This document shows positions 54,594-64,000 of a stretch of DNA of 64,000 bases, piece after piece. The notes beneath the pieces are model-generated. The model was not told the DNA's origin, searched no databases, and worked only from the letters and a program-made list of their open reading frames with translations. The stretch's first letter is position 1; the number at the start of each line of letters is the position of its first letter. Source of the DNA: Solanum dulcamara (Eukaryota > Streptophyta > Magnoliopsida > Solanales > Solanaceae); NCBI RefSeq assembly GCF_947179165.1, contig NC_077242.1, positions 49,733,097 to 49,797,096 on the forward strand. The letters run 5' to 3'. Made by a program: the position numbers and the translations under genes.

Positions 54594-55106
54594 TAAAGTT
54601 AAGGAACAAATAATTGAGGAAGAATATTACAACCAGGAACTGTTTGTTTTAGCCAAGTATCACCAATTGAATGGCCGCCTCGAGTTAAAGAATATTGCCA
54701 AGTAAAGGGGAATTCTTTTGGATAACCTTAAAGACAAAATGCTTGAGTTTTATGGGATATTGAAGGCCAGAGACTGGATGAGCTTTGAACCTGCTCTTCT
54801 AAAGGTTAATCACTCCATGGTTTGGAAATTATATGCAAATGCCACTGAAACAAACTTTGCCGGTGACTTGGTGGGCGTGGTTTGAGGAAAGCAAGTATGC
54901 TTTGACTTTTCTACTATCAATGCCTACTATGGACTTCCCAATGCAGAAAATTCTATGCATAAGGAAAGAGCAAGGGATAAAGGAAAATAATAGTTTGCGA
55001 GGAACTACATGATTGTCATAGGCCACAATGGAATGCTTCAAATCTTAGGATTAATTCTTTAAAATTCATTGTCAATGACAAAACATGGATATCCATTATT
55101 TGCAGT
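54594..55106 (+). pseudogene. Putative plant transposon protein, broken
   Basis: Forward-strand pieces 'EEEYYNQELFVLAKYHQLNG', stop, 'LLDNLKDKMLEFYGILKARD' with 'VWKLYANATETNFAGDLVGV', stop, then 'DFSTINAYYGLPNAENS'. The run from a conserved lead-in through 'YANA' to 'INAYYGLPN' matches the 'putative plant transposon protein' domain found in many uncharacterised plant repeats (Pfam Transposase_32, from memory). The function of that family is unknown. It has in-frame stops and is cut at 55106 by the Y' LTR. Confidence 0.65.
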
Positions 55107-56607
55107 TGTAAGACCCCATAAATTTTGAATGTCCTAAAACAAGGAAAAAATGATAAAATTTAGAGAAATGCAGAAAACTGGCTCCAACTGATGACCACGG
55201 AAGGCTATAACGAGTCGTGGTCCACACCACGCCTTGTGGTGAGTCCCTGTGGTGGAGGTTCTGAAACTAAACACTTTAAGAAATGGACCAAGATGATGGA
55301 CCATGGACTGTGGTAAGCACCACGTACTGTAGTGCCCTCCGTGGAGACTGCCCCCCTAACGCCTCAAAAAACATTCCAAAGCAAGGACCACGAGTGACCA
55401 CTACGTGGCATGGAGCTCTTCACGGATCATGGTATGTTTTATGGTGGTCACTTCTGCATGAACTGCACCACGAACATAGTTCACAAACTATGGAGCCCTC
55501 CACGGACCGTGAATATCTCTGTGGAGGAAGTTCAGAAACTTTTCCTGCAAACTCCAAAATATTGTATTTTTAACCAAAGTGTGGTCGTTTTGTGGACTAA
55601 ATTGACTCTATATAAAGGACCATAAGCTTCCCAAACTCATTTGCCTCAGTCACATTCTAATACTCAAAGCCCTAACCTCTCAAGTTTCTCCCAAGATCTT
55701 CCTCTTCACCAAAAAAGATAGGGTTTCATTCCAAGAACTTCAAGCCCCCATCTTCATGTTTGCATTGGGATTTACTCCCCAATGTATATGGGTGTCATCA
55801 TTGGGTTATTTTACCCATGGTGCCCAAGTATTTTCCTAAACCCAGCAACTCAATTTCAAGTGATAAATATTTTGGGTTTTCATGTTATGATTCCAAATGT
55901 ATAGATTCTTGAATATTTGAAGTTTATTTAACTATATTGACTTATATTAACTCTTATTTACATAAAATGGATGATTTATCCAGTACCTTATATGAAGGCA
56001 TGAATGTAGTTGTAAAATGTATTGGTGGGTTACTTTAAAGATATTTTAAATTGTTGTATTACATTACTCTCATGCATGCTATCATGGATTTGAATTATTT
56101 GAAAGTTCAATGAATGGATCCCACCTAGTTTTACTATGTTCTAAATAAAGTTTGAATCGAAAGATTTGAATCAAAAATGAATATTTTTGAAAACAAATGT
56201 CTATGATTAAAGGGAGTCTTATAAAATGAAAAAATGATGAAATGATGTATTCCACTTGTGAAAGGCCAATTCTTACTTGTTTGAATCAAATGAAAATTTT
56301 AATGAGCTATTCTACCGAATGATATTTTGATGATCTAAAGCTATGTAAATAATTAGGTCCTTATGTTATATGAACTATTCTGTGGGATTCACTAAGCACC
56401 AAATACGGCATTGAGGCGGAATTCAGTAAGGGAATCCTAGTAGAAAACCCTTGTCTAATTAACTATGTGCCAACATAGGAGCCCTTATAGGCTTAGGCTA
56501 GTGGATATGCAAATAGCCCTTAAATCCAAAGTTAAAGAAATGAATGAAGTTGACAGAGTTCTACCCGACAAGTATTCTCCCTATGCCAAAGTAGGGGGTT
56601 ATGTTGG
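55107..56607 (+). mobile_element. Y' LTR, first 1.5 kb (forward)
   Basis: Starts TGTAAGACCCCATAAATT at 55107 inside the W protein. It carries CCACGG/CCGTGG-type words (55190-55520) and a clear TATA box (55607-55617). It aligns in the sense of the reverse-strand Y'' LTR (60749 leftwards) but belongs to a different subfamily by its word array. It ends at 56607 where the 3' end of Y'' begins, so Y'' inserted into it. Forward frames 55283-55573 and 55410-55625 run through the word array and are not genes. Confidence 0.8.
55605..55620 (+). promoter_or_regulatory. Y' TATA box
   Basis: CTCTATATAAAGGACC, the best TATA box in the window. About 30 nt downstream begins a C/A-rich leader (CCAAACTC...). 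A weak donor-like AATGTATATGGG follows at about 55780. Confidence 0.6.
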
Positions 56608-57277
56608 TGTCACGACCTAAGCCTAGGGCCTAGATGTGACACCATGATCGGGATTACAAGGTATCCCAACCAAGCCTTCTCATCATACATTGCCTACATA
56701 AGGTAAAGAAATTTAACAATATAAGAGGAACTAACAACTCAAAAGTGAAGTCTAAGAGATAGAAATATTCAATAAGTGCCCAAATGGACTACATCAAAGT
56801 AAGTCTAAAAATGCATCTAAATCTAAGCTTGATGTGGGATTAGGACAAGCTCCTAGCTCATCCGAATCATATGAAGAAAGTCAAAGTAAAAATGTGAAAA
56901 AGAGAGTCATGTCCTTGATGTAATGACGACTCACCAACTCTTTGACAAGTAAAGCAACTCTAGCCAAGAATAGGATGGTCGTCGTCCTCTTCTACACTAT
57001 GAGAAAATGTAGGGAAAATATGTTTATTACATAGAAGGTACTAAGTGTGTGAATTATGCTTGAACAATTATAGAAACATGAACAATATGACATAAGATAC
57101 ATGACCAACATATATAACTTGAATAAGGCTTAAAAGCATTTGAAAACATATGGAAACTTATGGTCAATGCATCATAAAACTTCATAGTAAATCTCACAGC
57201 TTAACACTCAACTTGTGTGGGATAAGACCTTTAACCGACATCTTTAGTCCATGCAAGATATAACATGGAAACCGATG
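56608..57277 (-). mobile_element. Y'' 3' LTR, 3' part
   Basis: Reverse-strand Y LTR whose 3' end is forward TGTCACGACCTAAGCC at 56608. It continues after the K insertion at 59296-60749. Total without K is about 2.12 kb. Confidence 0.85.
57273..57277 (+). other. Target-site duplication of K, left copy (CGATG)
   Basis: CGATG directly before the K end at 57278. The second copy is at 59291-59295. Confidence 0.85.
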
Positions 57278-58144
57278 TGTAACACCCCTAATTATTTAAG
57301 CTAATTTTTGCATTAAAGTGGTTATTTCTTGATGATATGATCAACTGCTACTGACTCGAGTTTTGTTATGGGGAAAAAAATGTTTCTTGTTTAGCTACGT
57401 TTTCGGGTGATCGGACTTAGGGAGGCCATAAACCCATTAGAATTTGGAAATTTAGGAAAGCTTATAAAATAAAAGTTCTAGATAATTGAAATACCTTTCT
57501 AACCATAGGTCGTGAGCTTATATGAGACATCGGGATGAAAAAGAACCTTAATCTTACCTTAGGTGTGCAGAAACTACGACAACACGCTCCTTACTAGCTG
57601 ATTTTTAGCTCAAAGTGAAGACAACGTAATGTGCAACACCTTTCTCTTCACGAGCTTCAGAATTTAGGACTCGGATTTGGGTAGAAAATGGCTTCTTAGC
57701 CTAGAAGCTCTCTCTTTCCCTCTTTCTCTATGATGTTCTAGAAAGTTATGGTCTACAATGGAAGATATAAGCTGAACTTATACTTTAAATGTCAAAGAAA
57801 ATAGGCCTGACCTGACTTGGATTCAGGTTGGGCCCAAAATCATCACCCTGTTTGACCTTTCTGTGCTAAAACGTCCATAACCTTTTATCTTGATATCTCA
57901 TATAAGCCCACTACCTATGGTTGGAAAGGTATTTAAATTATCTAGAACTTTTATTTTATAAGAATTCCCAAATTTCCAAATTCTAATGGGTTTATGGCCT
58001 CCCTAAGTCCAATCACCCAAAAACGTAGCTAAACAAGAAACATTTTTTCCCCGTAAGAAAATTCGAGTCAGTAGCAGTTGATCATATCATCAAGAAATAA
58101 CCACTTTAATGCGAAAATTAGCTTAAATAATTAGAAGCGTTACA
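57278..58144 (-). mobile_element. K 3' LTR with long inverted arms (867 bp)
   Basis: Bounded on the left by the target duplication and on the right by the polypurine tract, so this is the 3' LTR. It starts (reverse strand) TGTAACGCTTCTAATT at 58144 and ends at 57278 with the inverse of the same sequence. About 266 bp at one end (57278-57545) are the reverse complement of the other (about 57880-58144), leaving a loop of roughly 335 bp. A donor-like AAGGTAAGATT sits in the loop (about 57550-57560). Confidence 0.8.
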
Positions 58145-58161
58145 ACTCTCTCCCCCTTAAG
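58145..58161 (-). other. K polypurine tract
   Basis: Reverse strand CTTAAGGGGGAGAGAGT ends one base before the LTR start TGTAAC. It is the plus-strand priming site, well preserved. Confidence 0.85.
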
Positions 58162-58188
58162 AAATTTCATCTCGATATTTACCTTATG

Positions 58189-58611
58189 CTAGTCTTGAAA
58201 CAAATGGGGATATTGAATTCGCATGTCCTCTTCTCGCTCCCAAGTTTCTTCATTGCCAGAATGATTTATCCAAAGGACTTTTACTAAAGGAACTTTCTTG
58301 TTACTAAGTTCTTTTGTCTCATGGGCCAAGATTTGGATAGGTTCCTCATTATATGTCATATCAAGGCTTATCTCAATGGATTCGACAGGAAGAACATGAG
58401 ATGGATCTGAGCGATATCTTCTAAGCATAGAAACATGGAAGACATTATGGATTCTATCTAACTCTGGTGGAAGAGCTAGTTTATAAGCAACTGGACCAAC
58501 TCTCTCAAGTACTTCATATGGTCCAATAAATCGAGGACTAAGTTTTCCTTTTTGGACAAATCTCATAATCTTCTTCCATGGAGAAACCTTTAATCCATAA
58601 GTCTCAACAAA
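58189..58611 (-). pseudogene. K integrase C-terminal fragment, open frame
   Basis: Reverse-strand open frame of 125 codons from Met at 58566, extending upstream in frame as 'YGLKVSPWKKI' to about 58605. It contains 'KGKLSPRFIGPYEVLERVGP', 'VAYKLALPPELDRIHNVFHV', 'SMLRRYRSDPSHVL', 'MTYNEEPIQILAHETKEL' and 'VLWINHSGNEETWEREEDMR', and ends 'YPHLFQD' at a natural stop. This is the complete C-terminal region of a chromoviral integrase, ending in the chromodomain-like part. The core, zinc domain and the rest of pol are deleted. It is undamaged over this length, so K is younger than its neighbours. Without a core it has no activity. Confidence 0.92.
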
Positions 58612-58694
58612 GCAACAAACAAGTTTACAACGCTACTTCCTCCGTTTTAATCCGTTAAATCTCTAAACAAGCTTGTTAACAAGAAAAAAAACTC
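58612..58694. other. K deletion junction
   Basis: About 80 bp between integrase remains and the LTR that match neither. It includes the short palindrome CTTGTTAACAAG. The primer-binding site, gag and most of pol are lost here. Confidence 0.5.
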
Positions 58695-59290
58695 AATCTT
58701 ACCTTAGGTGTGCAGAAACTACGACAACACGCTCCTTACTAGATGATTTTTAGCTCAAAGTGAAGACAACGTAACGTGCAACGCCTTTTATCTTCACGAG
58801 CTTCAGAATTCAGGACTCGGATTTGGGTAGAAAATGGCTTCTTAGCCTAGAAGCTCTCTCTTTCCCTCTTTCTCTATGATGTTCTAGAAAGTTATGGTCT
58901 ATAATAGAAGATATAAGCTGAACTTATACTTTAAATGTCAAAGAAAATAGGCCTGACCTGACTTGGATTCGGGTTGGGCCCAAAATCATCACCCTGTTTG
59001 ACCTTTCTGTGCTAAAACGTCCATAACCTTTTATCTTAATGTCTCATATAAGCCCACTACCTATGGTTGGAAAGGTATTTTAATTATCTAGAACTTTCAT
59101 TTTATAAGATTTCCCAAATTTCCAAATTCTAATAGGTTTATGGCCTCTCTAAGTCCGATCACCTAAAAACATAGCTAAAAAGAAACATTTTTTTCCCCGT
59201 AACAAAATTCGAGTCAGTAGCAGTTGATCATATCATCAAGAAATAACCACTTTAATGCGAAAATTAGCTTAAATAATTAGGGGTGTTACA
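58695..59290 (-). mobile_element. K 5' LTR, partial (596 bp)
   Basis: Starts at 59290 (reverse TGTAACACCCCTAATT) next to CGATG. Over 596 bp it matches the 3' LTR closely, with few differences, then stops just after GTAAGATT. The inner inverted arm that the 3' LTR has is missing, best explained by the deletion that also removed the primer-binding site. Confidence 0.85.
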
Positions 59291-59295
59291 CGATG
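59291..59295 (+). other. Target-site duplication of K, right copy (CGATG)
   Basis: CGATG directly after the K end, identical to 57273-57277. Confidence 0.85.
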
Positions 59296-60749
59296 TAACT
59301 CCTACATTGAGAAGAGAGAGGGTACTTGCCAAGGTAGACTCCATGAGAACTTCTTTAACTTTGTGAGCTATACGTGGACCCATTGGCTAGTCCATAAAGG
59401 CAACCTATGTGGTTAATGTATTTTGGGACTTTAGGTTGCTACTAGAATTCCCTTGGGGATTTAACTGCGTTAATGGACCAAACATCACTTAAAAGTCCTT
59501 TCGATGCTTAGTCAATATCCCAAAGGAATTCATTTAAATATGATCATAAACATTATAGGTAAAGATAGTAACTACCTATCTATACAACTTTATAACATAT
59601 TAGGAGTACCTCATTAACTTTAGTGATTCGTAAAAATCCATAAACTTGGTGAGAATTATCCTTATTGCCATTTTAAACATGATTGTATGAGAATTGTACT
59701 TATCACACCATAATATCTATCTTGAAACATAATTGATCATCATCATAACTTTCATCATTAAATCATAATCTCAACTTCATTCATTAAAACTTTCTTTAAA
59801 AATCATTGAACTCATAATAAACTCATAAAAATCATCTTTTACTTTATAATCATAATTAGAAATAGATAATTCAACTTAAATTAATGCAATTAATGTAGAA
59901 ACATGCTTGAAATAATCATTGATAACAATTAAAAATGAAATTCAAACAACCCAATGCATTCCATCAGAACTCGAGTTAATATCAATTAGAAATTTAAGAA
60001 TACTTTGACAAAACCTTGGGACTCCATGGCTGAAAGGAACCGGTGGATCAATCCCCACATACCTTGATTGAAAATAATATAAAATTAGAGATGAAACCTT
60101 GATCAAAAGCTAAAACCCTAGCTTGTAACTTAAAGAGGAACTTTGAGAGAACTTAGTTCTTGAATTAGGGAAAATTGAAGAGTGATTTAGAATAGAGAAA
60201 AAATTGAAGGGTTAGGTATATATAGACTTTGAACATTGACATAATAGTGTCTAGGTACATTAAAAAATATCTGGGAAATTACAAGAATACCTTTCATTAA
60301 ATTATGAAATTTGGAACTACGGAAGACCTTCAATGACTCATAGAAGTAACGATGAGTCTTCAAGAGGACTCGTCCTGCAGGCTCTTTAAAAAGAACTAAA
60401 AATCAGGTCTCTGATGTTTTCCTACAAGTCGTGTTTGCAACTTATTCTCAACTCCATGAATCGTAATGTCCATTCGTCTTGTAGGTTTTGGAAACCTTTA
60501 AAACTAGGGTCTCTGAGGTTTTGAAATGAATCTTTCTTACGACTAGTCAATAAGACTACGACTCATCATGTTGATTCGTATGAACTCTCTTGACTATGGT
60601 TCTGAAAATTCCCTGAGGCTCGCTGTACGACTCACTCTTACGAGTTGTAGAAATCTCTACGAGTTGTAGAGTGACTCGTAATGATAAAGTCCATCCAAAA
60701 ATTGAGAATTTCGCCTTGGTTTCAATTTTCTGAGTTTTGGGGTCTTATA
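59296..60749 (-). mobile_element. Y'' 3' LTR, 5' part
   Basis: Continues the Y'' LTR to its start at 60749 (reverse TATAAGACCCCAAAAC; the second base is changed from G). It carries ACGAGTTGTAG-type words (60300-60680), a TATA box at 60216-60226 and a donor AAGGTATGTGGGG with GT at 60061-60062. Confidence 0.85.
60061..60226 (-). promoter_or_regulatory. Y'' promoter block: TATA and splice donor
   Basis: Reverse strand GTCTATATATACC (60216-60226), then CAAGGTATGTGGGG about 155 nt downstream. Same plan and motif as Y-A and Y-B. Confidence 0.55.
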
Positions 60750-61491
60750 ATATATCCCCCTTGGGAACATTCATCCTAAAATGAAGTTCAACTATCATAG
60801 GAAAGACAAGGAAAGAGGACTAGCAAACCAACATGAGTTTAATGATACCTTAAAATACATAGAACATGAAATTTCAAACTTATCATAAATCATGGCTTTA
60901 AAATCAACTTTCATGAACATGCATGCATATGAATGGTGTAGGAGGAGCTGAATATGCAAGAGTTCATTTGACTTGAATAATAACAACTTACTACATTAGG
61001 CTTTAGTATAGGGAAAGAGGTACGGGTATCATCTCATTATATCCACCTCTGCTTTCCAAGTAATATTTTCTACTTGTTGATTCCTCCGCAATACTTTTAC
61101 GAACAAAACCTCTTATTCCTCAGTTTCTTCACCTGCTAGTCTCAAATTTCCACTGGAAGCTCTTAATAAGTCAAATTCTCTTCAACACTCCCATCTTCCA
61201 ATGGAAACTCTAACTCATAAGAGACCTTACCAACACGTCTCACTATCGTATAAGGTCCAATATACCTAGGACTCAATTTCCCTATCTTGCAAAAAAGCAT
61301 TACACCCTTCATGGATGAAACCTATAAATAGACCCAATCATCCACCTTGAATTAATGCTTTCTTTACCTAACATTGGAATAGGACTTTTGAAGAATTCGA
61401 GCAATTTTCAATATCTTCCTTATAAGTCTCACCTTCTCCATAGAATCTATTACTAACTTTGAAACAATCAAGACCACCTCATGTAGCGACC
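60750..61491 (-). pseudogene. Y'' integrase tail and 3' non-coding end
   Basis: Next to the LTR the reverse strand reads AGGATGAATGTTCCCAAGGGGGATA, the usual Del end with a polypurine stretch. From about 61050 to 61480 the integrase tail can be read in pieces: 'FCKIGKLSPRYIGPYTIVRR', 'VGKVSYELEFPLEDGSVEEN', 'LTYELPVEIDWQVKKLRNK'-like. A block of family residues ('ELP..L..VHPVFHVSML') seems shortened after 'ELEFP'. Cut at 61491 by V. Confidence 0.8.
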
Positions 61492-62916
61492 CTTCAGGGA
61501 GGATGCTACTACAAAAAAACATATATTAAATTCGTGACACACAAAAAAAATAATTGTAAGGCCCATTTATATAATCAAAAAAAATAGTGAAAGGTGTAAG
61601 TTGTTAGCCAACTTAAATTTTCTTTTTTTCATCTCAATTAAATTAAATAAAAATTCCAATTTAGGATGGGCGACTTCTCAAAATAGTTATTTTTTAAAAA
61701 TAGCTTCCGAGACAATCATGTATTACGACAATTTATGCTTCATTCAAATATTCCAACACCAAAGGGTAAATTTAGTGCTTCATAAAACTTAGAAATGTAC
61801 AGACCCCAAAAATTACAAAACAAGCAACAATCTTTAAGTTACAACTCTCAGAAATACGTACATAAATACAAATACACAAGAAACCCATAATCGTATACAT
61901 GTCTCAAAATACTATAAAATATAGATGCCTATATGCAAATGTGATCTCCCTTAAAGCTCCCAAAAATTCATCTCCAATGGCCAACCTCAAACATCTTCTC
62001 GGAAATTTCCTACGATAGAAACAACTATCACTAAGCATAAATCTTAGTAGTGCAAAACTACAAGTTTGAAGCCTTCGAGTTCTTCAACTTATTTTCTCAA
62101 GTCGTGGGCAGCACAAATTTACACATCATAAATAAATCAAGACAACAAATATATCATGACTATTAAGTTTGATGTGTAAAAGGTTAAGTGTCAATAATTC
62201 ATGGAAGCATATTTACAAGATTTAACATCAAGTTTCACCCAATATATATGTCATGCCGTCACATAAAAAAGTGATCAAGTATCAAGAAGGACCGAAGCCC
62301 TATATCAAGAAGGATAAAGACCCAATATTCAAGATAACCAAGAACCATATTAAAACTGGCTTCGTAATTCATACTTAAAATGGACAACTTCCATACTTAA
62401 GACGAACTAAAAATCCATAATCAAGATGGCAAAGGGTCCAAAACAAGAGGCATACCAAGGGTGACCAAGTCACAGCCACAAAAAGGACAAAGTCCACAAA
62501 AATGTCAAGTGATCAAGCAATCCGTAAAAGTGGGCGAGTTAAACAAGTGTCTTGCAATTTCCCAAGATACCAACATGACAAGAAATATTTCAAGAAAATA
62601 ACAACATACTAAGATAGGCTTTCAATATAGTAGCAGGTAACAAGAGTTTATACACAAACCTCAGTCTTTTAGCATACAGCAATCCAACAATCCAACACGA
62701 CTTCAAAAGTTCAAACAGGAGGCAGTCAAATGTCTCAAGTTCCTCAACTTGTACACGATATAAACAACCTTAAAAATATCATTAAATGACTTATTTAACT
62801 TTCCATAATATTCATAATATTAACATAAAAAAAGATTTATTATTACCAATAAGCCTAGAATGTTTCGACCCGAATTATGTTACCAAAACAGTAAATTCGG
62901 AAAGCCAAGCACCACA

Positions 62917-63500
62917 GGTTGAATCTAAATTTTGAAACTCAAAACAGCAAAACTGGACTTTATGTCCTCACAAAACATGTATATATATGTCTTTAGTTTA
63001 CAACCCAAAATAAATCAACGTAAAACTCATTTTGTACAAAAGGATATGAACAAAACACTAACAAGTACACATGACAGATTTTGAAAATCAAGAATCTGGA
63101 CAGATATACTTGTTCGGTTGTATCTAAATTTGGAAATTGAAAAAGGAAAAACTGGACTTTATGTCCTTCACAAAACTTGTGGATATATGTCTTAAGTTTG
63201 AAACTCAAAAGGAATCAACGAAAAAATCATTTGTTACAAAAAGATATCATCAAATTACTAATGGTACACATAACAGATTTTGAAAATCATGAATCTGGAC
63301 AGATATACTTGTCCAGTTGTATAAAATTTTGGAAACTAAAAATGGCAAAACTGGACTTTATGTCCTTTACAAAATGTGTACATATATTTCTTAAGTTTGA
63401 AACTCAAAAGAAATCAACTCAAAACTCATTTTGTACAAAAGGATATAATCAAAACACTGACAGGTACACATGACGGATCTTTCAAATTAAGAATATAAAC
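62917..63500. repeat. 199-bp tandem repeat, about three units
   Basis: ACTGGACTTTATGTCC recurs at 62952, 63151 and 63350, exactly 199 bp apart. Units also share 'TGACAGATTTTGAAAATCA' or close versions and 'CATTTTGTACAAAAGGATA'. Reading frames at 62993-63208 (reverse) and 63177-63473 (forward) run through it and are by-products. Confidence 0.9.
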
Positions 63501-63965
63501 AAAACGTGTCTTATATTTCATCCTTTTATTTCGACTTCATAACATTAGATCTAGGCTCTACCATAAACATAAGAGTTGTAGGTAAGTTCGTTAGCTTTCC
63601 AAAACATATTTATTTGTTAAAATCAAAGATCCACAAAACGAGATATTCAAGAATTACTACTAGCTACAGAGTCCCAAAAACGGGATTTGAACACTTACCA
63701 AGATGTAGAGTGTATCTTGAGTTCCAGCTAACGGAGTAGGTTGTTCTTCAGATATTTTTTGTGAAATAATTTATTGTCAATGACCTATAAACATCCTTTA
63801 GTCTAAAATAAGTGAACCTCTTAGTGGAGTTTCATTATGATATTATGTAGAAGTGATATCCATCACTCAATGTTGCTGAAAAGTTGAGTGGCTACCCAAC
63901 TTTGTCATTTTTTTTAAAAAAAAAACAACTATCAATACCACCTTGATTACCATTATTAGAAGGAT

Positions 63966-63992
63966 ATTTATATATATATATATATATATAAT
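63966..63992. repeat. (TA)n microsatellite
   Basis: Alternating TA run close to the right edge of the window. Confidence 0.9.
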
Positions 63993-64000
63993 GTCATGGA

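Larger units (their letters stand above)
61492..64000. mobile_element. V: LTR-like repeat, unclassified, runs off the window
   Basis: Starts TGTAGCGACCC inside the Y'' integrase, which fits an LTR end (TGTNRCGACC). No protein motif in 2.5 kb. It contains short repeats of 'TCAAGAAGGA' and 'AAGACC' (62280-62340), a 199-bp tandem repeat, a reverse-strand donor-like TTGGTAAGTG (GT at 63697-63698) and an AT tract at the edge. Orientation is probably reverse, judging from the donor and the end sequence. Confidence 0.55.

Noticed and set aside
55283..55625. Forward frames of 71-96 codons
   Set aside because: Within the Y' palindromic word array upstream of the TATA box; no family match and no conservation seen.
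63177..63473. 98-codon forward frame
   Set aside because: Spans the 199-bp tandem repeat; arises from the repeat.

Overview
This is plant nuclear DNA, almost certainly dicot heterochromatin. No intact host gene is visible. Nearly all of the 64 kb is decayed LTR retrotransposon sequence, mostly Ty3/gypsy of the chromoviral Del/Tekay type. The gag and pol fragments and the very long LTRs (2-3.7 kb) look like those of Solanaceae such as pepper or tomato. That family placement is recollection, not a search result. Element names used here are local labels: X (LTR starts TGTTACACCCCGTAC-like, ends GGTCGTGACA), Y (starts TGTAAGACCCC, ends TCGTAACA/TGTCACGACC), Z (starts near TGTAATGACC), K (starts TGTAACACCCC), V (TGTAGCGACCC) and W (unclassified).

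Layout. 1-1.94 kb: end of a forward X LTR with primer-binding site and leader stub. 1.94-15.4 kb: two reverse-strand X elements (X1, X2) with integrase tails only; X1 holds a decayed 5S rRNA sequence. 15.4-27.5 kb: forward element Y2, whose two LTRs both carry an X LTR at the same site; Y2 interrupts the integrase of Y-A. 27.5-33.2 kb: Y-A (reverse), with gag, protease, reverse transcriptase, RNase H, half an integrase and its 5' LTR. 33.2-41.3 kb: Y-B (reverse), whose LTR is split by X3. 41.4-44.4 kb: X4 LTR fragment. 44.4-53.5 kb: element Z (reverse) with both LTRs; the left LTR holds about 320 bp of plastid DNA resembling ycf2. 53.5-55.1 kb: W region with a broken plant transposon protein. 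55.1-61.5 kb: forward Y' LTR fragment, then reverse Y'' LTR and integrase tail, with a TSD-flanked K element nested in the Y'' LTR. 61.5-64 kb: V, LTR-like, with a 199-bp tandem repeat.

No element looks autonomous. All coding remnants have stops, frameshifts or large deletions, and two Y-A catalytic aspartates have become asparagine. The usual survivors are the start of gag and the tail of integrase.

Most interesting signals: (1) an LTR architecture shared across families, with a TATA box followed 110-170 bp later by a 5' splice-site motif, plus a splice acceptor directly before the gag ATG in the Y family, which predicts a leader intron; (2) arrays of short palindromic words near the LTR 5' end, with a different word in each family; (3) a K LTR with about 266-bp inverted arms; (4) the plastid insert present in only one of two sister LTRs; (5) one X insertion shared by both LTRs of Y2.
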